From Cardiocondyla obscurior (lineage: Eukaryota > Arthropoda > Insecta > Hymenoptera > Formicidae), in the NCBI RefSeq assembly GCF_019399895.1, contig NC_091883.1, forward strand, positions 2,646,377-2,710,376: DNA of 64,000 bases, written 5' to 3'. Under the pieces are notes generated by a model. It was given only the letters and a program-made list of their open reading frames with translations. It was not told the origin of the DNA and made no database searches. Made by a program: the position numbers and the translations under genes. Below, one piece after another: positions 52,501 through 62,814 of this stretch. Within the stretch, counting starts at the first letter, position 1; each line of letters opens with the position of its first letter.

Positions 52501-55500
52501 ACATCGTCCGACGGCGATGAACGAGAGATTAACTCGAGCGAGCTTGAAGATTCGCCGGAAGAAGATGCGTACGAAGAACTACCATCTGAAGAAGAGGCGA
52601 ATGAGCAGGTCGAAACTTCGGAGCAATGTGAAGTGCCTGATAAAGAGACCAACGATACGACAGCCAACGAAACGAATAACAACGAAGCCAAAGTTTCGAA
52701 CAGAACCGAAAGCAGCCTTCAAGTAACGCTAGAAGACGAAGGAAATAATTTTAATTCACCAACGGAACCTGTGATCATTAAATTATTTCGGCCAGAAATA
52801 AATGCAAGTATTAATGAAAAAACATTAGAAGCTTCTGAAAGCCTTAAAGCGGATCCTAACGCTGTTATAACAGATTCGGTAACGGCGTCTACAACGAAAG
52901 CCAAACAGAGTATAAAATCTAAGGACGTTCAGTTAAATAAGAACGACTCGAAGAAAAATAAAGCGAAGCTCGAAGACGTGAGCGAAACTGAGAAGAGAGG
53001 TCAGTCAGCAGTGCAGAAAGATACGCTAAAAACTGTAAAGTTTTCGAGTTACGAGTCACGATTGAAATGCGGGAAGATAGGTCGAAGGGCGAGCACAGGG
53101 AGTAAAGAGGTAAAAATTGAGAAAGACGATACGTTAAAGGGGGTGGACCAGGCGCGAGTGCTTAAGAAACGATTCTCCCTCGTGGCCAGTTGTATCCGTC
53201 GGTTCGAGGGCGAAGAAAATGCCGAAAGGGCGCACATGGAAAGCATCAGGCGCAAGAGACAAGAATCTCCCAAAACGGAGCGGGAGGTCAGTAGACGAGA
53301 ATTACCAAGTGATATACGACCCTCCCTCTCGTAGAAACGTCAGTTGCCAAAAAGTCCAATGTCTACAAACAGCTCGAAATGCCAGTGGGAGTGGAATCGA
53401 ACTTAATAATTGTTTCAATGCTTTAATCGCACGCTAATTAATTAATCATTTAACCATGGCAAGATGTAGCTAGCGCGGAGGTAAGTATTACGCCGTGATC
53501 GATACATTGTCAAGAGAAAAGAATGTCACGCACCTTCTAAAATATCATGATATTTAATTTATTAAACATTTAATTAATTAAACAAAGAATAGAAATATAT
53601 TGGATACCGGCTTATTTAAATTTACTCGCCAAAATATTAAAGTTACCACTGAGATTTATGTTTTTCGAAAAGTTTGCATTAAATAAAAAAAAAAAAAAGA
53701 GAGAGCTCGTTTCTAGACGTTGGCGCGGTCTACTTCCTCTTCTCTTGCATGAAAGAAATGTTGAACTTCCTACTTTCAAAATATTATTAATTGCTGATTT
53801 ATATAATGAACAACAGCGTACTTTACTTCATTTTCTGTAATTTAACTGTTGAATTTCGATACGAATTATGCAAACATTAATTTCCGTGACATACAAACTG
53901 CCGTTTTAAGTTGCAACAGTTAGACCTGTAATAAACGATCAGATTTATATCGATGGACGATAACCCTCGAGTTTTCCATCGTAGGTCGAGATTTGTAGAC
54001 GAAGCTAAGATTCCATTTTTATACGATATGTGGAAATTGCGTACGTGCCGATATCGAAGCAATCTTATGTCCGTCACGTTTGCAGAGAATAGCGCGTCGT
54101 CTCTTGGCGGAGGGTCGAGCCGCGAATTACGATGAGGCCGAGGTCGCAGCTAGTTTGCTGGCCCTCAAGTTCGGGGACGCCGAGGCACTCCAAGCTGCAA
54201 AGGAATGCTCCAGCGTGGAATCGGCATTGGCCTTTTTGCAGCAAGAGTGCGAGCTGTGCACCGGTCGCTTTGCGATGAGCCAAGTGAGTATTCAGTTGTC
54301 GCTTAAGCGGCATTTAATCATCTAATCTTATTTTGTAATTTTATTTATTCTATTTATCGATGTCTTTTTTTCAGATGGTGTCCATGCTCAAGTGCGTACA
54401 TCGCTGCTGCAACGACTGCGCGAAAAATTATTTCACTATTCAGATCAGCGACAGGAACATCACGGATGCAGTTTGTCCGTTCTGCAAGGAGCCTAATCTA
54501 AAGGACGCAAGCGAGGACGAGGTTCTTGAGTATTTTAGTAATTTAGACATTCAACTGAAGACTTTGCTGGACCCGCCGATTCACGAGCTCTTTCAAAGGA
54601 AGCTTAGAGATCGGACCTTGATGCAAGATCCGAATTTTAAGTGGTGCATTCAGGTAATGATATAATGATAATTTTAAGCCTCGCCATTTAAAAGAAAATA
54701 TTTTTAATAAATTATTTTTTATTTTTTAGTGTTCGAGCGGATTTTATGCCGATCCAGGCCACAAGCGTTTAATATGTCCCGATTGTCGTTCTGTTACTTG
54801 TGCCTTCTGCCGGAGACCGGTGTGTATAATACGAAACTTACACAATTCTAACATTTATATTAAACAATAAAATATTAATTTATTTTTTAACATTTTAGTG
54901 GGAAAAGCAACACGAGGGAATCGCCTGCGAAAAATTTGCCGCGTGGAAAGATGAAAATGATCCTGATAATCAAGCCGCAGGTTTGGCCAAACATCTAGCT
55001 GACAATGGCATTGACTGTCCTAAATGCAAATTTCGTTATTCTCTGTCTCGAGGAGGTAACTAGAACTTCTATGCTTTATTTTAAAAATAATTAGTTTAAC
55101 GTTTACCGTCATTTTAAGTATTCAGTTAAATCTATATTTTCTGTTAAATAATTATTTTCTTATAACACTTGTTTGTTCTTCGATGTTAAATATTTTTAAC
55201 AGAAACCCATTACTATATAAAAATTGCAAAATATAAACCATGCCATAACTGGTTATTGCTTTTACAAAAACAATATGGTAATGCAGAATTAATGAATGTT
55301 GATTCCAAATATTATCTTAATATGCACGGGACCATTTTAATACTGCGCTTTTTTTTTTTTTTTTTTTTTTTTTTATATATTTTTGATCGATCTCGGATGA
55401 GTTTAAAATATGGGGCGAGATATTTTTTCTAAATTATTCGATATGCATATCACACGAACATTTTTCGAAGCCACTGAAAAAAAAGAGGGCTCGTGAATTT

Positions 55501-57509
55501 TTATAGGTTGCATGCATTTCACGTGCAGCCAGTGTAAATATGAGTTTTGCTGCGGTTGCGGCAAGGCTTTCATGATGGGGGCGAAATGTGCGGTCAGCCC
55601 TTATTGCGCCAAACTGGGCCTGCACGCTCATCATCCACGCAACTGCCTCTTCTATCTTCGTGACAAGGAACCGGCGCAGCTGCAGCAATTGCTCAAGGAA
55701 AACGGCATCGATTACGATACCGAAGGTCCGGTCGGACAACGCAGATGCAAGGTACAACTGCAAAAGGAGACTCCAACCGGGGTCGTGGACGCTGTGTGCA
55801 ATTCCGATGTCGTCGAGGGCCACGCTGGTCTGTGCAGGTAATTCTCTCGTCGTGAACGGTGTTTGAATATTCACGATAAAGTATATATAAAATTAAAAAC
55901 TGAATTACAAAGCTGAGAGACAAAAATTAAAACATTGTGCAGCATTTACAGATTACAGTAGGTCGCTCAATAATTCTTAAAAAAATTAATCAGTCAAGAT
56001 TATGAAGATAAAGCATCCTTCTCTCCCTCTGAATACCGAGATTATTATGAAGTTACTTTAGTAATTCTTCAAAATCGAAGCCTTAAGTCTCGCCAGAGAT
56101 TCTCAGGGTACGTCCCGCGACGCGTTCGCTGATCAGCGTTAGAATTTTGCTCACGCGCGAGTATATTGGGGCTATTGCTCCCAATCTCACCAGCGATCTT
56201 GGACGTTTTCTCGTGGCGATCTCGCACCAAAGCTACCCCCCGTGCCACCCCACCCGAAACCCCACCCGCCTGAACCCCCCCAGTCGAACGCTAACGAGAT
56301 CCTCCGTGTATCTCCCAGGATTCATTACGTCGAGTATCTAGTTCGAAAGATCCGTTCGATGCAGCTGGAACCGCTGCCCTTGCTAAACGTGGACGATCTT
56401 GAAACGTGCGTGAGACGCGCCGGGGTGAAACTGCCCGCGAACTGGTACGGGCGCGACCCGGAGCATTACAGGAACGACCTGGTCGAGGTAAAAACAAGGC
56501 GGGGAACCGCGTGCCGTGGGCCTGACTAAAATCTTGGGTACTTTTCCCCCGCAGGCAGCACTACATTGAGTACTTGACGGGCCTGGTGCTAAAGGGCAGG
56601 CTGGATCCCGTGGCGATCTTTGACTTGAACGACGCCAAGCAAGAGTTGCGCCGACGGGGAAAAGTTCCCCCTGCGAAGGACCAGGAAATGTCCGAGCGGG
56701 ATTACCTCGAGGCTTGCATTCAGGTGACTAACACGATCCCTCCTCCTCTACGTCCTCTTGCTCCGTCCTCTTCCTCCGCAGCCTCCGATTCTACCGATTC
56801 CTTCTTGTACCACCTGCCGCAACCCACTGACCGAATTAACATAGTGGTTGCATGAAAGAAGTACTGCATGCACGAAATGTTCTGGCCGAAAATCGTAAAA
56901 GCGAATAGATCGCCCGCGAATGACGCTGTTGCGCGGCCGCATTGCATCCCGTCGTATTGTTAGGCGCATTATAAATGAGCTGGAAAAGATTTACATTCTA
57001 AATTATTCAATTTATAATTTACGTAACATATAAAATGATTGTTCATTATTGAAAAGAAAAAAAAAAAACAATCGTTCTCTTTCTTTGCTATTTTATTCCT
57101 TTAGAGAATAAAATTATCGTTAAAATTTTATCTCGTAATCAGAATTTAACTGTATCAATAAAGGGATGTAAATCTTTAACAGAAATATATTTCCATTCAT
57201 TCCTAAAATTTTTATAAATGATATTTCAAGAACTAAGAAATTCTATCGTTTTTTATTTCCGCTATTTAAAGTGAAATAAAAATTTAATATCCAACGTCGT
57301 GGTTCCGTGCGGCCGTTCGCAGCTTTCCACTGCGTAAATAACGATTTCCCTATCCTGTGTGAGTTGCCTTTTTTATGCGGATATCGAAGTAAATAAGGTA
57401 TACGAGCAAGGTATGTGCCGCGGGAATACATTAAAATTCTACAACTTCACCGTGCATAAAGTATACCCCAATGTTGCAGGTCGTAAAGCAGGAGATTCCA
57501 CTGGAGTGA
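40489..57509 (+). CDS. LUBEL: LUBEL, linear-ubiquitin E3 ligase (HOIP/RNF31 homologue), RBR type
   Basis: Exons: 40,489-40,578; about 40,744-41,148; 42,413-42,601; 42,795-43,019; 43,180-43,649; 43,731-45,004; 45,842-46,125; 46,197-46,292; 46,474-46,620; 46,995-47,354; 47,425-47,608; 47,720-53,286; 54,086-54,283; 54,375-54,653; 54,730-54,819; 54,899-55,055; 55,507-55,837; one of 56,319-56,487 or 56,555-56,723; 57,480-57,509. This gives about 3,514 residues without the missing N-terminus. Domains in order: a B-box-like zinc finger (40,918-41,040, CALCGTENVFARCDTC...), an NZF finger (44,758-44,829, WACEHCTF...), a UBA-type helical region (46,995-47,608), a very long disordered part, then RING1 (54,250-54,520), IBR (54,730-54,960) and RING2 with the catalytic-type Cys in GGCMHF (codon 55,509-55,511), and the LDD, closing with the short end KQEIPLE. 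HOIP-type ligases join ubiquitin through Met1 in immune and stress signalling (family knowledge). The 53,286 donor (GTCAGT) is the least certain junction. An AATAAA at 57,970-57,975 suits the 3' end. Confidence 0.92.
42199..42228. repeat. (TTTTA)n microsatellite in a LUBEL intron
   Basis: About six TTTTA units lie in the intron between the exons at 40,744-41,148 and 42,413-42,601. This intron of about 1.26 kb shows no other exon with compatible phase. Confidence 0.85.
45005..45280 (+). other. LUBEL: alternative 3' end giving a short LUBEL isoform
   Basis: If the donor at 45,005 (AAAG then GTAGAC) is not used, the frame runs on 17 codons, reading GRPKRKISFSFGTKLSK, to a TGA at 45,055-45,057. 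An AATAAA follows at 45,275-45,280. Such a product would keep the B-box and NZF fingers but lose UBA, RBR and LDD. When the donor is used, the exon joins 45,842 in phase (G + AA gives Glu), which supports the full-length form. Confidence 0.55.
47720..53286 (+). other. LUBEL: 5.6 kb single exon encoding a disordered LUBEL region
   Basis: One uninterrupted frame of about 1,855 codons links the UBA part to the RBR. Composition is rich in Ser, Thr, Glu, Asp, Asn and Lys, with almost no cysteine and no recognisable domain except short segments. These are a basic Ser/Arg/Lys stretch near 51,040-51,140, a strongly acidic Ser/Glu/Asp stretch at about 52,240-52,610, and a basic, possibly helical end at 53,150-53,270 (LKKRFSLVASCIRRFEGEEN). 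It probably works as a flexible linker with docking or phosphorylation sites. Confidence 0.85.
55349..55374. repeat. poly-T tract in a LUBEL intron
   Basis: A run of about 26 T lies in the intron between 55,055 and 55,507. This intron is much longer than its neighbours, at about 450 nt. The tract is a microsatellite-like slippage site. Confidence 0.9.
56319..56487 (+). other. LUBEL: LUBEL LDD exon version A (mutually exclusive)
   Basis: The exon is 169 nt. It is preceded by a branch-like GCTAACG near 56,289 and TGTATCTCCCAG, and followed by GTAAAA. It completes the AG left by 55,837 to Arg and ends in phase 0, matching 57,480. It encodes 56 residues beginning IHYVEYLVRKIRS and containing RDPEHYRNDLVE. 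The end resembles the vertebrate HOIP DPPAYQARLLQ segment as I remember it. Confidence 0.8.
56555..56723 (+). other. LUBEL: LUBEL LDD exon version B (mutually exclusive)
   Basis: The exon is also 169 nt with the same phases. A branch-like CTGACTAA is at about 56,521-56,528, then a T/C tract ending CCCCCGCAG; the donor is GTGACT. It encodes 56 residues beginning QHYIEYLTGLVLKG and ending RDYLEACIQ, about 25 percent identical to version A without gaps. The CRQHY start matches vertebrate HOIP as I remember it. Splicing A to B would give a stop after four codons. Confidence 0.85.
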
Positions 57510-58154
57510 CTGTGGAGGAGAATCTCGGGGAAAAAAAGAAAGAAAAAAAAAAAAGGTAAGCGACGGACGCGCGTATCCAAAGCCATAAGCGACAGACTGT
57601 ATATTGTACAGTGTATTTATTTTATTTGCATGGACCATAAAGCCCACAAAGTGAAAATAATGTAGGACCACAAAACTGAAGTATTGTAATAACGTTATTT
57701 AGTTATAATACCAAAAAGTTGTTTCTCTTCTTTCGACGTGGTATAACGCGATTCATTAATTCACTGTCTTACCGATAAATATTCGCAAATATTCAGCAAG
57801 AAGAAATGGTGTTCTTCTCCACGTATTTTATTTGTGCAGCAAAAGATGTGCAATAATATAATCAAATATTTCTTTACTTCTTGATGGATGGAGTAATTAA
57901 CGGTAAAACTTAATACTTATGTTTGAGAGATATGTATTTATTTCTGCTTTATATTACTGTTTTCCAAGAAATAAACGATTTAATTTAAAAAATCGTAGAG
58001 TACTTTCAGTAGAGTTTTTATTGCATTTTTAATAATTAAAGTCGGACGTTATTTTTATCGTTTATTCAAAAAAATGCTATTGTACATTATACTGATATTT
58101 ACAATACATACATATTACATACGGGATGTCCCACAGTAATCTCTGTATATCTCT

Positions 58155-59098
58155 TTAATATATTTCGGTTAAAAAATTGTGCAAATTATTTTTCTTCGTA
58201 GGTGTTGTCACATTATTTTCCATAATACGTTTCAATCGCTCTATATTAAATTTTTTCGATTTTTTAGGAGAAGCAGATGACTTTTTACTTTGTATTGTTT
58301 TAGATATAATTGCAGGTGATGGTGTAGAGATTTTATAATTATTTTTCTTGTTTGCTTGCACAGATGTGCAGGCTGTGATATTTAAACCAGCAGTTTTATC
58401 CTTACATTTCTTTTTTTTCTTTTTACGGTTACTTTGCGGCGTTTCTATTTGTGAATTATTCAATTTGACCGGTTTTAAGTGACTAGTCTTTTTAAATGGT
58501 ACTTTGGTATTCTTGGAACAGACGGAACATTTAATGACCAGTTTACTCATTTCATTTTGTATAGATTTGTGTGCTAAAGTTGCACGAACTTTTGGATTCC
58601 TTTGATCTGGATTTTCATTCATGTGTTTTACAATCTTTCTTACTGATCTAGACATTCTTTTACCACTTAATATCCGAACTTTATGATCCACTGTACTCCA
58701 TAGAGATCCACAGTATGAACATGTTACCGACGATCCAAAATTCTTCTGTGGCAGTTCCACACTGTGGCTGAATTTTTTACATTTTTGCCTGGAAATATTT
58801 CGGTAAAAATTAAAAAGAATCTTTTTTAAAAAAAAGTTAATCTGCTTGTAATAAATATATTATCGAAATTTATCAAAACGTTAATATTTCTGCATATGCC
58901 TAAGTACTTAACAGCAATAGTCTATATTAATACTGAAATTAATTCAACGTTTTTACATATGCTGTTACGTCAATAAAAAAAAAAAAAAAAACAATTTAAA
59001 TAAAATTACATGTAAAATATCTGCAAGTCCTTGACCATCGGGCTCTTCAGCTTCGTCATAAACTGATTGACATTCCACAGATGTTTAACAATCTCCAT
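58155..59098 (-). CDS. C18orf21: C18orf21/RMP24 family protein (probable RNase MRP subunit)
   Basis: Two exons, read on the minus strand: 59,098-59,010 and 58,788-58,155, give 240 residues. The split codon joins AT with G to make Met30. Four cysteines form a zinc-ribbon-like pair of pairs: C53 and C56 (TCSYCGSLW), C117 and C120 (IKCSVCSKN). Between them is a basic helical segment (SVRKIVKHMNEN). A Lys/Ser-rich tail follows, ending in a conserved-looking motif, RLKRIMENN...NLHNFLTEIY, that matches the C-terminal motif of human C18orf21 as I remember it. That family has been described as an RNase MRP-specific subunit, so a role in pre-rRNA processing in the nucleolus is likely (family knowledge). 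A minus-strand AATAAA lies at 58,066-58,061, about 90 nt past the stop. The ATG at 59,098 is the only suitable start seen. Confidence 0.8.
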
Positions 59099-59803
59099 AA
59101 TTGTTCCGAAATAGCTTTCCGCATGCGATTATACGGCTGATCGCACCTGCAAAACGATCATTACAGCTGCTGCGTGGTTTTCTCGCGCGATTATCGCATC
59201 CAATCGTCAAAGGACGACACGGGAATGCCTCGTTAACCCTATCACCGTCACGCGGCAATCAGCGTAAATTGAAATTGAAATTAGGGTGCCTAGCACTTTA
59301 GAAAAAAAAATTTACCTCGCCTCCGTTTCATAACCAATCTCGTATGTGTACACACACCCCGTCGTGCATTACTCATATCGACATCACCCAACGCAGTGCG
59401 GTCAACCCAAGAACAAGCGAGAGGCTCGGCGACGTTCCGAAAGGCATTTAAACGCGTGTTACACGCGCCTCTCGCGCGACTGCGCATCACGCAGCCATGT
59501 TCGCAGCTTTCGAGCTTCCTCTCTCTCGCGTCAACGTCAGGTCGTGCGGCTGTCCCTCTTTAAACTCGAACTTCCGCTCGTTCGTGGCATCCGGCGAGGA
59601 ACGAGCCACGTCGGGACCCGCGGTTTCCCATCTTCATTCTCGTAACGCCGCGTACGACATAAAAGTGCAAAAGGGGGGGGGAAGAATTTTCGTATTTTGT
59701 CATCCTTGTCATCGATGCACCGGGAGTTCTGTCAAACAATAGAAACGAACCGTGTCTGTCGTGCCGGAGTCGTGGCAGCGAATTGGTTCCGTCGTAGTAC
59801 GAC
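59099..59803. promoter_or_regulatory. divergent promoter region of RMP24 and PIP4P
   Basis: The 705 bp between two divergent start codons is CpG-rich toward the PIP4P side, and no other gene is visible. It probably holds both core promoters and 5' UTRs. No clear TATA box was seen, which suits housekeeping genes. Confidence 0.6.
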
Positions 59804-61023
59804 ATGGGAGACGGCAAGGAGGGCGAGCGACAGCCGCTGCTGAAGAACGAGAACGTCACCTACAGCTCCCATGGCAGCGATGCGATCGGTATGAGGTAGT
59901 CGCGTAGCCCTCGCTCTCTCGCGCGAGGATCGCGTCTCACGGGAATTTTCGGCGAGTGTCATTACGATCTGTCTGTCGTTTCAGACGAGACGCAGTCCAA
60001 TGTGCACACCGTCTCTACGATCGGGCCGGATGAGCTGCCGCCGCCTTACCAGTCCGCCATCCAGGGCGGCATGCCGATGGTGACCTGCAGAGTTTGCCAG
60101 GCGATGATAGACATTTCAGGGAAAAGGGATCAGCACGTTGTCAAATGTTGCCAGTGTAATGAGGCTACAGTAGGTCTTCCAAACTTGCTTCCCGTTTTCT
60201 TTATTTACCGTTTTGTGACGACGTTAATATTCTGAATTTCCATTGTCTCCTTCCCTTACAGCCTATACGAAATGCACCGCCTGGGAAGAAATATGTACGA
60301 TGTCCATGCAATTGCCTGCTAATATGCAAAAGCTCTTCCCAGCGCATTGCCTGTCCTAGGCCAAATTGTAAACGTATTATCAATCTAGCCCCTAGCCCGA
60401 TAACCCCACCCGTTCTGTCTATGCCAGGTATGTGCAGGGTAGGCTGTGCACATTGCCATGACACATTCTTGGTGAGTCATTATTGATAACGATGTATTAA
60501 AGTTGCATTCTCAATTTTTATTTCTTTGTTCAAATGTCTTTTATAGTTTAACACATTAAATAACGCATTGGCTCGATGTCCACATTGCCGTAAAATATCT
60601 TCCGTTGGCCCAGACTTTGCTAGAGGAAGAGGAATTGTATTCATTATTGTTGGGATTATAGCCTTAATAATTGCTATAGCTGTAACGGTGAATATTCAAA
60701 TTAACATTTTTTTTTTTTAATGAATAATTTATATATTTTTTTTTATTATTATTATATAATATTACATTATATACGATTACAGGTTGGGACCTATAAATAT
60801 GTAAAAACAAATGGTGGGATATATGTAGCTTATATTGGTAGGTATAAGCAATGTTAGATTTTGAAATCGCGGTAATTTTTATTGTTCTATTAATTTTTAA
60901 AATTCACACATAACACTTTTAATTATTATGTTTTCAGGTACATTTCTTTTGGCCCTCTTATGCTTGGGTCGCAGCATTTATTACTGTACAATGAAAATCA
61001 GTTTGATTGAGGGTCCCATGTAG
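59804..61023 (+). CDS. PIP4P2: PIP4P (TMEM55) lysosomal phosphoinositide phosphatase-family membrane protein
   Basis: Six exons: 59,804-59,888; 59,985-60,169; 60,262-60,471; 60,547-60,687; 60,783-60,837; 60,938-61,023. They give 253 residues, the usual family length. The N-terminus has an acidic dileucine sorting motif (E8-R-Q-P-L12-L13), fitting late endosome/lysosome delivery, and a PPPY motif. The middle is a Cys-rich region with many CxxC pairs and the family's Cx5R motif (C112 to R118, CKSSSQR). Two hydrophobic segments follow, at about residues 189-210 and 218-237. TMEM55 proteins were described as phosphatidylinositol 4,5-bisphosphate 4-phosphatases and as lysosomal adaptors for positioning and mTORC1 (family knowledge); enzymatic activity is debated. 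Vertebrates have two copies, and this is probably the single insect one. Possible poly(A) signals (AATAAA) lie far downstream, at 62,440 and 62,501. Confidence 0.93.
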
Positions 61024-62814
61024 TCTTTCACATAACAGTGAGCAATCAATATGAAATCGAGTTCATTGAGATGAATGTCATATAATCTGTTTAGAACAAA
61101 GGTTTATAGCAATGTGACATTTCAAGTCTTTTTGAGGCAAGAACGATAGTTATATACATGGCCATATGTGCGTATGTGCAGACCTGTATTGTTTATTATA
61201 ATGCATGTATACATTCTTATATAATTCGCCTACACATATGAACGTGTTTCGTGATTGGAAAGAGAGCAAACGTTTACGACGCTTTCCTCAATTAAGATAA
61301 CAATCGTAAAAAAATTTTTCTCGAAAGTTATATTTTACGAAGAATTGTTTCTATGCACTTTTATATGTACACTGAGAGGCAGATATGACTTTTGCAGCGA
61401 CGGCGGCTAGTGTGCTTGACACTAGCGTGGTGTGCGCCGCCGAGGAAGGAGATCGAGAGGACAAGGATAAAAGTAGTAGGGCGCGTTCTCTCGCTCAGTT
61501 CTCGGCGATTCGTGTGAAACTCGACACGCATCACGCAAGTGTCACATACACGGAAAGGCAGATACGACATTTACGAAGCGCGTAATACACATATGCCGCG
61601 GAGCATCAGCCGCTTTGGTAGCCGAGAGAGGAGATCGAGAAGACGGGAGAAAAAGCAATGGAGTTGTTTTTTCCTCCTCAATCCTTCCTCGGTGATCCTC
61701 GGCGGCTGGTGCTCCGTGGCATATGTGTATTACGCGCTTCGTAAATGCCATAACTGCCTCTCAGCGTACAAGCATAGGAGCAAAGCTGTGGATTCCGAGT
61801 TTTATTTTCAACCTACTGACTAGAAAATATGCTCTATATAAATATACGTACGTGCTTTCTATAACATTACGTGTACTAAATGCACATAGATAGAATCAAA
61901 GTGCAAATGTGCTCATATTATTCCAAATGTGTATTAAGTAAGTTTTTAAAATCCATATATAAATCTGAATCTTAAGTTTTCTTGCGAATGTTTTATGTTT
62001 TTAAATTTGTTTTCTTACATTCTCTATAAAAGCATTTATATTAAAAGCAAAAAAAAGAAAAAAATTGCATTATTAAAATTACAAAAAAATCGTTGAAAAC
62101 ATTTCTGAGTTTATATGGATTTTGTAGTACACGTGAATGAAATTACGTGGGAGATACTAATGTATATAATACTATTATAGATAACGCACTTAGGTATTAC
62201 AGATCCAAATGTAGAAGTATCTTGATTATTACATGAAAAATATTATAAGACGTTTTTATTGTCGTATTTGCGATATCACCGGTCATAAAAATTAAATTTT
62301 TTTTTTTTTTTTTTTTATTGAACTTTTATCGTACGATTTATAATGCTCTTTCTAATATAATTTCTTTTTGACAGTTCTCATCGACATTATACAAATTTTC
62401 TTACCTTGTAATGGACAATATGTTACATTTATTGAAAAAAATAAATTCCATTTGGTAAAAAAAAAAATAGTAAACCATACTATTTATTATATAATGTGTG
62501 AATAAATCGTGAGATAAATGAAACGGCCTATGTTATTACATTTGGTATGGAGCTTGAAATTCCCGCTGAAACAGGAATGTGGAAAAAAATCCCTAGTGTC
62601 GTCACGCAACTACAGAACAGCTGATTGTCGAAAGTGACGAAAAGGAAAATTCACATCAGTTAGGAGGTTACTGAGAAGTATGTGAGAAAAAGGATTAAAT
62701 AATACGCTTGCCACAGTCTGAACGGTACTTGACTTAACAAAACTTGATTATTAACAAGAAAATACGAACAACGAGTATTATATCTTTAATTGTGACAGAT
62801 GTTTGTTGTAAGAG
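61024..62814. other. PIP4P 3' flank and AUP1 upstream region
   Basis: This stretch of 1.8 kb holds no coding exon. It carries the inverted-repeat element at 61,370-61,766, A/T-rich DNA, a T-rich tract at 62,297-62,317, and AATAAA motifs at 62,440-62,445 and 62,501-62,506. The left part is probably PIP4P 3' UTR, and the last 300 bp probably hold the AUP1 promoter. Confidence 0.5.
61370..61766. mobile_element. non-autonomous TA-flanked inverted-repeat element (MITE), apparently composite
   Basis: The ends are inverted: CACTGAGAGGCAGATATGAC at 61,370 and, on the other strand, CGCTGAGAGGCAGTTATGGC at 61,766. Each is flanked by TA, the target-site signature of Tc1/mariner-type insertions. Inside, about 61,551-61,612 and 61,702-61,766 form a second, longer inverted repeat of about 60 bp with few mismatches. 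A short palindrome (GCTAGTGTGCTTGACACTAGC) lies near 61,407-61,427. There is no transposase frame. It may be an element inserted into a relative, or a partly duplicated MITE. Confidence 0.75.

Noticed and set aside
53953..54135. 60-codon frame just before the RING1 exon
   Set aside because: It runs through the acceptor at 54,085 in a frame other than the RBR. Direct joining of 53,286 to 54,086 is in phase and needs no extra exon.
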